64,000 nt of DNA from Holophagales bacterium (GTDB lineage: Bacteria; Acidobacteriota; Thermoanaerobaculia; Multivoradales; Multivoraceae), in assembly GCA_009845425.1 (NCBI GenBank), contig VXZQ01000017.1, forward strand, positions 426,713 through 490,712, in the 5' to 3' direction. Shown here one piece after another: positions 57,415 to 64,000 of the stretch. Positions within the stretch are counted from its first letter, which is position 1. The number at the start of each line of letters is the position of its first letter. The notes below the pieces were generated by a model. It was not told the origin of the DNA. It was given only the letters and a program-made list of their open reading frames with translations, and did not search any database. The position numbers were made by a program, and so were the translations under genes.

Positions 57415-57436
57415 CCTATCATTTGATAGGCGCGCT
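57415..57436. promoter_or_regulatory. Operator-like palindrome upstream of a small unknown gene
   Basis: CCTATCATTTGATAGG is a perfect 7-bp palindrome around TT, followed by CGCGCT. The complement matches 53785-53806 at all but one position. It lies 50 bases before the start of the small gene at 57481, in the same orientation relative to that gene as the first site is to the oxygenase gene. Confidence 0.65.
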
Positions 57437-57480
57437 TTCGCCGTTCTTTCTTCAGACTTGCTTTCTCAACTGGAGGCACA

Positions 57481-57678
57481 GTGAAGATCGAGACAGGCGA
57501 GAGCCTGGAGACCTGGGCGGAGCATGGTCACATCACCCTCGGCCTTCTTGACCAGGACGGGAAGTGCCTGACGACGGTGGATCTCAGTGTCTCCGAGGCG
57601 CACTCTCTGATCCAGTCCCTGGAGATTCTGCTCGAGTTGTTGAGCGAAGGTGCCGATGAGGGGAAATCTGACAACTGA
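57481..57678 (+). CDS. Small acidic protein of unknown function
   Basis: This is a 65-residue acidic protein. The GTG start is 5 bases after TGGAGGCA, a strong ribosome site. The middle (TLGLLDQDGKCLTTVDLSVSEAHSLIQSLEILLELL) reads as a short beta pair followed by a leucine-rich helix, quoted in parts. No known family is evident. The palindrome upstream suggests co-regulation with the MpaB-type oxygenase gene. Confidence 0.65.
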   Translation: MKIETGESLETWAEHGHITLGLLDQDGKCLTTVDLSVSEAHSLIQSLEILLELLSEGADEGKSDN

Positions 57679-57691
57679 CTTCGAGACGAAG

Positions 57692-57790
57692 ATGTTGCGG
57701 TGCATGCGTTGGGTCGCATTCTTCGCGTTCGTCATCGCGTGCGGGTCGATGGTGGAGTGTGTCCAGCGATTGGGCACGTTCAACGCCTAG
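57692..57790 (+). CDS. Possible 32-residue membrane peptide
   Basis: This short open frame starts MLRCMRWVAFFAFVIAC and stops at 57788-57790. It has one hydrophobic stretch and follows the small acidic gene by 13 bases, with GAGACGAAG just before the ATG. It may be a real small membrane peptide or a chance frame. No homologue can be named. Confidence 0.3.
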   Translation: MLRCMRWVAFFAFVIACGSMVECVQRLGTFNA

Positions 57791-57873
57791 CGTGATCTGT
57801 GGGGGTGGCGTCCTCGGCATGTCGACCAAACATACCGGATAGGGCCAACACCGGTACGACGGCGCCACCCCCG

Positions 57874-58734
57874 TCACCCTCGCCGTAGAGTCAGGACGCG
57901 CGCAATCCCCGCCAGGTCGGCGACCACCCACTCGACATCGAAGCCGCTCCCCTCCGCCAGCTCCCGGACCGCCTCGAGCTGGCCCTTGCCGATCTCGAGC
58001 AACAGCCGCTGTCCTTCGCGAAGGAAGCCGCCGTCGGCGAACAGGCGACGGTAGAAGTCCAGGCCGTCGCCGGCGAACAGGGCCTCCGGCGGCTCGTGGT
58101 CACGGACTTCCGGCATCAGGGACGGCCACTCGCCGACGTCGATGTAGGGCGGGTTGGACACGACGATGTCGAAGGCGCCCGGGCGAAGCGCCGACAAGAG
58201 ATCGGCGCGGACCAGCCGCACCCGGTCGGCGACGCCGTGCCTGCGGCAGTTCGCGGCCGCCACCGCCAGGGCGCCGGGCGAGAGGTCGGTCGCGACGATC
58301 CGGCTGCCGGGCCGCTCCAGCGCCAGGGTGACCGCGATGCAGCCGGAGCCGGTGCCCACATCGAGCACGCGGGCGCCGTCGTCGATGCAGTTGAGCGCCG
58401 CCTCCACGAGGTGCTCCGTCTCCGGCCGCGGGATCAACACCCGCGGATCGACGGCGAAGACGCGGCCATGGAACTCGCGCCGGCCCAGCAGGTAGGCGAC
58501 CGGGATTCGGTCCGCCCGGCGGCGGATCAACTGCCCGTAGCTGACCGCGGCGGGTTCGGGCACGTCGTCGTCGGCGCGGGCGTACAACTGCGCCTCCGAG
58601 AGCCTCAGCACCTCGCCGAGCAGGAGCGCGGCCTCCCGGCGCGGCTGCTCGACCAGGCCCGCCAGGTGCTCCTGGCCCACGTCCAGCAGATCAACGACGC
58701 GGGCCGCCCCCGGCGGGGGCTTCGCCGGAGACAA
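57874..58734 (-). CDS. prmC: Peptide chain release factor N5-glutamine methyltransferase
   Basis: This 286-residue SAM methyltransferase has motif I LDVGTGSGCIAVTLAL, the catalytic NPPY in VSNPPYID (about residue 193), and IPRPETEHLV at the domain junction. It methylates the GGQ glutamine of release factors, and prfA is the gene directly upstream, 5 bases away. N-terminal helical domain is normal. Confidence 0.95.
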   Translation of the reverse strand: MSPAKPPPGAARVVDLLDVGQEHLAGLVEQPRREAALLLGEVLRLSEAQLYARADDDVPEPAAVSYGQLIRRRADRIPVAYLLGRREFHGRVFAVDPRVLIPRPETEHLVEAALNCIDDGARVLDVGTGSGCIAVTLALERPGSRIVATDLSPGALAVAAANCRRHGVADRVRLVRADLLSALRPGAFDIVVSNPPYIDVGEWPSLMPEVRDHEPPEALFAGDGLDFYRRLFADGGFLREGQRLLLEIGKGQLEAVRELAEGSGFDVEWVVADLAGIARVLTLRRG

Positions 58735-58739
58735 CGGAC

Positions 58740-59825
58740 TCAGACCGGGTCGCCGTCGCCCGTCTGCCGCAGCCGCTCCGCCTCGAAGTGCTGCTGCAGC
58801 GGAACGATCAGGGGTTCGAGGTCACCCTCGAGAACCTGTGGCAGCTTGTGCACGGACAACCCGACCCGGTGGTCCGTGACCCGGTTCTGCGGGAAGTTGT
58901 AGGTGCGGATCTTCTCCGAGCGGTCGCCGCTGCCGACCATCCGCCGGCGCTCCTCGCCCATTTCGGCGCTCGCCTTCGCCTCCTCGATTTCGAGCAGCCG
59001 GCTCTTGAGCACCCGCATCGCCTTCGCCTTGTTCTTGATCTGGCTGCGCTCGTCCTGGCAGGTGACGACCAGGCCGGTCGGCTGGTGGGTCAACCGGACC
59101 GCCGAGTAGGTCGTGTTGACGCCCTGGCCGCCGGGGCCGGAGGCGCAGTACGTGTCCACGCGCAGGTCGGAGGGCTCGATCTCGATCTCGATGTCCTCGG
59201 CCTCCGGCAGCACGGCAACCGTGACCGCCGAGGTGTGGATGCGCCCGGAAGCCTCCGTCTCGGGCACCCGCTGCACGCGATGCACGCCGGCCTCGTAGCG
59301 CAGCGTGGCGAAGGCGCCGCGGCCCTCGACGATCGCCGACACTTCCTTGATGCCGCGGATGCCGGACTCGGACAGGTCGAGGATGTCGACCTTCCAGCCG
59401 TGGTCGTCGGCGTAGCGGCTGTACATCCGGAACAGCTCGGCCGCGAACAGGCTCGCCTCGTCGCCGCCGGTGCCGGCGCGGATCTCGAGCACCGCGTTGC
59501 GTTTCTCGTTCGGATCCTTCGGCGCGAGCTCCTCCTTCATCGTCTCTTCGATGGACGCGAGCGTCTCCTCCAGCAGGCCCTTCTCCTCGGCCGCCATCTC
59601 GTACATGTCGTCGCCGCGGTCGAGTTCGCCCAGCAGTTCGGCCGTCTGGTCGAGTTCGTCCCTCGTCTTCTTGTACCGCTGGTACAGCTCGACCACCGGG
59701 TTCAGCTCCGCCAGCGCCCGGCTCGTGTCGCGAAAGACACCGGGATTGGCGAGCACGTCCGGATCGGCGAGCTTTGCCGTCAGCTCGTCGTACGTCTGCT
59801 CAATCTGTTCGAGTTTCTCGAGCAT
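58740..59825 (-). CDS. prfA: Peptide chain release factor 1
   Basis: This 361-residue class I release factor recognises UAA and UAG. The GGQ motif lies in CASGPGGQGVNTTYSAVRL (about residue 231). The AGTGGDEASLFAAELFRMY block and the QDERSQIKNKAKAMRVLKSR block are typical of RF1. The start is the ATG at 59825. It is transcribed with prmC and divergently from the lytic transglycosylase. Confidence 0.96.
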   Translation of the reverse strand: MLEKLEQIEQTYDELTAKLADPDVLANPGVFRDTSRALAELNPVVELYQRYKKTRDELDQTAELLGELDRGDDMYEMAAEEKGLLEETLASIEETMKEELAPKDPNEKRNAVLEIRAGTGGDEASLFAAELFRMYSRYADDHGWKVDILDLSESGIRGIKEVSAIVEGRGAFATLRYEAGVHRVQRVPETEASGRIHTSAVTVAVLPEAEDIEIEIEPSDLRVDTYCASGPGGQGVNTTYSAVRLTHQPTGLVVTCQDERSQIKNKAKAMRVLKSRLLEIEEAKASAEMGEERRRMVGSGDRSEKIRTYNFPQNRVTDHRVGLSVHKLPQVLEGDLEPLIVPLQQHFEAERLRQTGDGDPV

Positions 59826-59926
59826 CGTCCTGTCCCCGAAAGGGCAACTCTCGCTATCCTGACACGGAAGCGGCGCCCTGGCCGCCCATCGGAATCACCA
59901 ACGGCGTTCCCCGGTTTACGGATCTT

Positions 59927-62176
59927 ATGGCCCTCCAGCTCTGGACGCTGCCGCTCCTGGCCCTGGCCGTCGCCCAGGATCCGCGCATTCAACTGGTCGA
60001 GCTCCAGGCCGCCGGTCAAGCCGAAGCCGCCCTCGAGGAGACGCGACGGCTTCGAGCCGAAGATCCGGACCTCGGGGCCAGGCACGGCCTCTGCTACCTG
60101 GAGGGCCACCTGCTGGAAGAGCTCGAGCAGGTCGAGACGGCGTCGGAGGCGTTCGCCACCTGCCTGACCGAAACGCCGGCGCTGGAGCCCTGGGCACGCT
60201 ACCGGCTGGCCGTCGGCCAGACGCGGCTCGGCTACCCGGAGATCGCCGCCGGTGTCACCGCCACCCTGCTCGGCGACCAGCCGCCACGCGTACTGGTGCA
60301 GCCGGCGGTCGAGCTGCTCGCCACCAGCCTCGACCGCGGCGGCGACTGCCGGCTCCTGCGCGGCATCGCCATGTCGCGCCTGCCGGCGCCGGAACGTCGC
60401 CTGCTGACCCTCAGCCAGGCCAAGTGCAGCCTCGCCGAGGGCGAGCTGGACGCGGGGGCCGGCGCGCTGATCGGCCTGCTCCGGGAACGGGCCAACGACC
60501 TGGTCGCCTTCGAGGCCGCGGATCGCCTGCACCGGCTGCGGCCGGCCCTGGAAGATCGCCAGGAGGTGCTGCTGCTCGGCAACACCTTTCACGAACACGG
60601 CGTCTTCGACCGCTCGAACGAGCTCCTCGGCCAGATCGTCGTCGACCTGGAGGTGCAGTCGACGTCCGACTTCGAGATCCACTACCGGTGGGCGCGCAGC
60701 CACTTCCGGCAGGGCCGGCTCGAAGACGCCGCCCGGCACTACAACCTGCTGGCCACCAACGTGTCTTCGCCGCGCCACTCCGGCCAGGCGCTCTACCAGA
60801 AGGCGCGGTCGGAGGAGCTCTCGGGCGACTGGATCGCCGCGGCCGCCGACTATCGCCGGGCCTACCTGACCGACCCGCAGGGCAACTTCTCCGTGGCGGC
60901 GCTGCTCGGCGCCCTGCGCCTGGAGTGGCGGCGCGGGCTCGAGGACGAAGCGCTCGACCTCTACTCCGTGCTGCTCCAGCTCCGGCACGACCGCGCGGTA
61001 TCCGCGCGCGCCAGCCTCTTCCTCGCCGCCTCCGACATCGTCCAGGGCCGCACGGACCGCGCCGGCGAATGGCTCAGCGACGCCATCCGCGCCAGCCGCA
61101 GCGTCGATTTCGAGGTCCGCTACTGGCGGGGCCGGCTCGACGAGGCCCGCGGAGCGCTCGACCGCGCCATCACCGGCTACGTCGACTTGCTGGCCGCCGA
61201 CCTCTTCCACCCGCTGGCTCGCGAAGCCGAGAAGCGTCTCGCCGCCGAGCCCCTGCGGGCCTATGTCGGCCCCATCGCCGCCGAGTTCGCCAGATCGGAG
61301 GATCCGGCCCGGCTCTACCGCGCCTGGCTGCTATACGGCCGGCAGGGCGACGAAGCGGAGGCCGCCCGCCAGATTCTCCAGGGCCGCCTCGTCACCGATC
61401 CCGCGGTGCGTTCCTTCTTCGGCCTCCGCAGCGTGCCGCCCGGCGAGTGGCCGCTGTGGGACCGGGCCGCCTCGAACCCGCAGGAACTGCTGCTCGCCCT
61501 CGGCCTCTGGGGCGACGCGGCCGAGGTCGTGGACCGGCACTTCCCGGTGGCGAACCCGCGGCTGGCCCTGACCGCGGCGGAGGGGCTGGCGGAGACCAGA
61601 CCGCGGCGCGCCCTCCTGATCGCCGAGATCCTGGCCCAGAGGGCGCCGCGCCGCGTGCCGGAACCGCTCTACCCGCTGACCATGCGCCGGGCGCTCTACC
61701 CCGACGCCTACGGCGACCTGATCGCCGCAGCAGCAGCCCGCCGCAGCCTGGACCCCTATCTGATCGCCGGGATCATGCGCCAGGAGAGCCGCTTCGACCA
61801 TCAGGCCGTGTCGGCGGCCTCAGCGCGGGGCCTGATGCAGTTCGTCTTCCCGACAGCGGCGCGGCTCGCGGCGAATGCCGGCCGGCCGCTCTCGACGCCA
61901 CGCGAACTCGAGAACCCGGCGCTCGCGGTCGAGCTCGGCGCCTCCTACCTGGCCGAGCTCCGCGCGCTGTTCGGCAACGAGCCGCACGTCATCCTGGCCG
62001 CCTACAACGCCGGCGAGGCCCAGGCCGCGCTCTGGCAGCGGCACTGCTACACCACCGGCGCCGACGAGTTCTTCACCAAGGTCGGCTTCCGCGAGACCCG
62101 GAACTACCTGGAGCGCGTCCTGTACAACGTGGCGCAGTACCACGACCTCTACCGACAGGGCCCGGCCGGCCTGTGA
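59927..62176 (+). CDS. Soluble lytic murein transglycosylase with TPR-like superhelix
   Basis: This 749-residue periplasmic enzyme has a short signal-like start (MALQLWTLPLLALAVA). Residues from about 30 to 590 are TPR-like helices. The C-terminal SLT domain shows the catalytic Glu in IMRQESRFDHQAVSAASARGL (about 620) followed by LMQFVFPTA, then AYNAGEAQAALW and FRETRNYLERVLYNVAQY. It cleaves murein glycan strands. The ATG at 59927 is chosen over an upstream in-frame start because the signal begins there. Confidence 0.9.
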   Translation: MALQLWTLPLLALAVAQDPRIQLVELQAAGQAEAALEETRRLRAEDPDLGARHGLCYLEGHLLEELEQVETASEAFATCLTETPALEPWARYRLAVGQTRLGYPEIAAGVTATLLGDQPPRVLVQPAVELLATSLDRGGDCRLLRGIAMSRLPAPERRLLTLSQAKCSLAEGELDAGAGALIGLLRERANDLVAFEAADRLHRLRPALEDRQEVLLLGNTFHEHGVFDRSNELLGQIVVDLEVQSTSDFEIHYRWARSHFRQGRLEDAARHYNLLATNVSSPRHSGQALYQKARSEELSGDWIAAAADYRRAYLTDPQGNFSVAALLGALRLEWRRGLEDEALDLYSVLLQLRHDRAVSARASLFLAASDIVQGRTDRAGEWLSDAIRASRSVDFEVRYWRGRLDEARGALDRAITGYVDLLAADLFHPLAREAEKRLAAEPLRAYVGPIAAEFARSEDPARLYRAWLLYGRQGDEAEAARQILQGRLVTDPAVRSFFGLRSVPPGEWPLWDRAASNPQELLLALGLWGDAAEVVDRHFPVANPRLALTAAEGLAETRPRRALLIAEILAQRAPRRVPEPLYPLTMRRALYPDAYGDLIAAAAARRSLDPYLIAGIMRQESRFDHQAVSAASARGLMQFVFPTAARLAANAGRPLSTPRELENPALAVELGASYLAELRALFGNEPHVILAAYNAGEAQAALWQRHCYTTGADEFFTKVGFRETRNYLERVLYNVAQYHDLYRQGPAGL

Positions 62177-62886
62177 GCGAGGACGAGCCGGCGACGACCG
62201 CCGGCCGGCTGCGCATCGTCGCCACCCCGATCGGCAACCTGGCCGATCTCTCGCCGCGCGCCCGCGAGGCGCTGCTCTCCGCCGACCTGATCGCCTGCGA
62301 GGACACCCGCCGCACCGGCCGGCTGTTCCAGAGCCTCGGAGCGAGCGGCAGGGACCGCCGGCCGCCGCTACTGCCGCTCCACGATCACAACGAGGACCGG
62401 CAGATCGGCCGCGTGCTCGAGCGGCTCGAGCAGGGGGACGCCGTGGCGCTGGTCTCCGACGCCGGCACCCCGCTCGTCTCGGACCCCGGCTTCCGGCTCG
62501 CCCGCGCCGCCGTGGCGAAGAACATCCCGGTCGAGGCGCTGCCCGGGCCCTCGGCGATCCTGGCCGCGCTCGTCGTCTCCGGACTGCCGCCCTATCCGTT
62601 CACGTTCCTCGGCTTTCCGCCACCGAAGAAGGGCAAGCGCCGGCGCTTCTTCGAGGCGCACGCCGAAGTCGCGCACACCGTCGTCTTCTTCGAGTCGCCG
62701 CAGCGCGCCGCCGCCTCCCTCGCGGACGCGGTGGCCGCCTTCGGTCCCGACCGCGACGCCGCCCTGGCTCGCGAACTGACGAAGCTGCACGAGGAGGTCC
62801 TGCGCGGCTCGCTGGCGGAGATCGCCGCCCAGGTCGCGGAGCGCGGCAAGCTGCGCGGCGAGGTGACCGTCGTCGTCGGCCCCTAG
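62173..62886 (+). CDS. rsmI: 16S rRNA (cytidine-1402 2'-O)-methyltransferase
   Basis: This 237-residue tetrapyrrole-methylase-fold enzyme shows IVATPIGNLADLSPRAREAL, CEDTRRTGRL, ALVSDAGTPLVSDPGF and LPGPSAILAALVVSGLP, all RsmI signatures. It methylates C1402 in the ribosomal decoding site. A GTG start at 62173 overlaps the transglycosylase stop (GTGA). It ends convergently with the next gene. Confidence 0.95.
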   Translation: MSEDEPATTAGRLRIVATPIGNLADLSPRAREALLSADLIACEDTRRTGRLFQSLGASGRDRRPPLLPLHDHNEDRQIGRVLERLEQGDAVALVSDAGTPLVSDPGFRLARAAVAKNIPVEALPGPSAILAALVVSGLPPYPFTFLGFPPPKKGKRRRFFEAHAEVAHTVVFFESPQRAAASLADAVAAFGPDRDAALARELTKLHEEVLRGSLAEIAAQVAERGKLRGEVTVVVGP

Positions 62887-63479
62887 GGGCACTGGGAGTC
62901 GGGCCGCCCTCCAAAGGTGGGAACCTGCGGTTGCCCCAGCGTCACAAGGCTCTCGAAGAGTCCCTGGCACTTGGCATAGGGCTCGAAGTACTTCGCCGGA
63001 ATGTTCCCCTCCGGATCCCATGCGTCCTTGAGCAGCAGCGCCGTTCCCCAGTAACAGCGCCAGGCGTTGCGAGGCGCTCCGCGCGGGATCATGCAGGTCA
63101 CCGCGTTGTCGGGATAGTCCCCGTCGTAGCGGGGAACGACATCCTTGGCCAGACCGGTTCGGACGGCCCACAGCGCCTCCGTTTCGTTGTGCACGATGTA
63201 CAGGATCCCCTGGCGTTCCGTCGTCACCCCCAGCTCCAGCCTCCAGAAGCCGTCCTGCTCGCGGACCTTGACCAGCGCCTCGGGCTCCTCCTGGTCTTCC
63301 ACGAAGTACAGGACTCCCGTGTCCGACGACCAGGCTGCCGGCCTCGCGAATCGATCCAGCGACTCGTCCTTCCAGACGAGCCGGAACTGCGCGTTCTGCA
63401 GGTACTCCAGGCCGGAGAGAGCGGGAGCGACGAACGCCAGTGCGAGCGCGAACGGGGCGACCAGGGGGAGTCGCTTCAT
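62883..63479 (-). CDS. Exported protein with the same unknown domain as the metalloprotease repeats
   Basis: This is a 198-residue secreted protein (signal peptide ends APALS). The domain shows AAWSSDTGVLYFV, PEALVKV, ETEALWAVRTGLAKDV and LLKDAWDPEGNIPAKYF. They align with AGWSSEKGVLYWLF, PEALVKV, GDEWVAITGLGRDVF and SLRDAWDSSGHIPSAHY in the metalloprotease at 42.2-44.8 kb. AAGGAAGG precedes the ATG. Function is unknown. The N-terminal strand LEYLQNAQFRLVW also matches the repeat start. Confidence 0.75.
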   Translation of the reverse strand: MKRLPLVAPFALALAFVAPALSGLEYLQNAQFRLVWKDESLDRFARPAAWSSDTGVLYFVEDQEEPEALVKVREQDGFWRLELGVTTERQGILYIVHNETEALWAVRTGLAKDVVPRYDGDYPDNAVTCMIPRGAPRNAWRCYWGTALLLKDAWDPEGNIPAKYFEPYAKCQGLFESLVTLGQPQVPTFGGRPDSQCP

Positions 63480-63559
63480 GGGAACCTTCCTTTCAGGTGC
63501 TGTCGGTTGCGGCCCAGGCTTGGGCGCTTGGCGGCGCGAGTGTAGTGCAAGATCCTCAC

Positions 63560-63925
63560 TCAGCGGTCGGCGCCGAGCGGCCTTTCGATCCAGCAACCGC
63601 CAAGCACGCGCGTGCCCCGGTAGAACACCGCCGCCTGACCGGGTGCTACGCCGGCCTGCGGTGCGCTGAACTCGACGCGGCAGGAGGCATCGCGGCCGCT
63701 CTCGACCGTCGCCGCGACGCCAGGATGGCGCGACCGGATGCGGACCTGGACCTCGCCGCCGTCGCCTGGCGGCTCGCTCGCGATCCAGTGCAAGCCTCGC
63801 CCGACCAGTCCCGGCGCCAGCAGCTCGTCGCGGTCGCCGACGACGACCCGGTTCGCTTCCCGCTGCACGTCGAGCACGTAGAGTCGCCGGCCGGCAGCGA
63901 CGCCCACACCCCCACCCAGCCCCAC
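63560..63925 (-). CDS. mnmA: tRNA-specific 2-thiouridylase MnmA, 3' part
   Basis: The last ~115 codons of MnmA (C-terminal beta domain) are present. RRLYVLDVQREANRVVVGDRDEL, the HPGVAA segment, FSAPQAGVAPGQAAVFYRGTRVLGG and the end WIER match. It makes 2-thiouridine at U34 of Lys, Glu and Gln tRNAs. The 5' part is outside the window. Upstream of about 63900 the frame does not give the expected GQRxGLG motif, which suggests base errors at the contig edge. The start given is only the open-frame limit. Confidence 0.85.
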   Translation of the reverse strand: MGLGGGVGVAAGRRLYVLDVQREANRVVVGDRDELLAPGLVGRGLHWIASEPPGDGGEVQVRIRSRHPGVAATVESGRDASCRVEFSAPQAGVAPGQAAVFYRGTRVLGGCWIERPLGADR

Positions 63926-64000
63926 CCAGTATACCTAAGTGGGCCCCCCATCACACAACAACAAACCCCCCGGAGGACGACCCCCGGCGGGTAACCCCCG
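63926..64000. other. Low-complexity contig edge
   Basis: The final ~75 bases are rich in runs of C, A and G (CCCCCC, ACAACAACAA and similar) and fit no reading frame of the expected MnmA core. It looks like low-quality or mis-assembled sequence at the end of a contig, so no gene is called here. Confidence 0.5.

Overview
The window is a strongly GC-rich, gene-dense bacterial segment. Most genes are housekeeping genes in long operons joined by 4-base start/stop overlaps. The gene set points to a Gram-negative heterotroph: a System I cytochrome c maturation operon, LolA-like and outer-membrane barrel proteins, SecDF-YajC, and an N-carboxypeptidase-regulatory-like barrel protein. Family content and the intergenic hairpin repeats resemble Acidobacteriota-type genomes, but this placement is an inference and no marker gene here proves it. 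A selenocysteine tRNA shows that the organism probably makes selenoproteins. The window starts inside ccmA and ends inside mnmA. Its last ~75 bases look like a poor-quality contig edge.

Layout. 1-5.5 kb (+): ccmA(partial)-B-D-E-F-G-H-I. 5.5-10.6 kb (-): two PKD-domain proteins, a small TPR protein, accB-accC-thiE, a 38-residue membrane peptide and aroK. 10.7-18.1 kb (-): lolA-tgt-yajC-secD-secF-rel. 18.1-19.3 kb (+): an HD phosphohydrolase. 19.3-28.5 kb (-): a long operon that begins with an unusual trio (asparagine-synthase-like, radical SAM, FAD halogenase-like) and runs into tmk, holB, a DsbA fusion, an iodotyrosine-deiodinase-like flavoprotein, manC and trmB. 28.6-34.5 kb: lipoproteins, an orphan GspF, a VapBC-type pair, moeA, an FmdB-type zinc ribbon, tRNA-Sec with a degenerate partial copy, tRNA-Ala and an outer-membrane protein. 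34.6-42 kb (+): comF, a barrel protein, and an NtrC-type two-component pair. 42-49.2 kb (-): a zinc metalloprotease with repeated unknown domains, reductive pyrimidine-degradation enzymes, and a cytochrome c/PHM-like protein. 49.3-57.8 kb: two paralogous one-piece histidine kinase/response regulator/DNA-binding proteins, an MpaB-type oxygenase, a LuxR-type regulator and small unknown genes. 57.9-64 kb: prfA-prmC, a lytic transglycosylase, rsmI, a standalone copy of the metalloprotease repeat domain, and mnmA (partial).

The most unusual points are these. (1) A near-identical palindrome precedes both the MpaB-type oxygenase and a small unknown gene, with sensor and LuxR genes between them. (2) A hairpin repeat family supplies the start codon and N-terminal codons of tgt and trmB. 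(3) A tryptophan-rich domain occurs twice in a metalloprotease and once alone 18 kb away. (4) The asparagine-synthase-like/radical SAM/FAD trio has no recognisable product. The ccm operon would mature c-type cytochromes such as the one at 48-49 kb.
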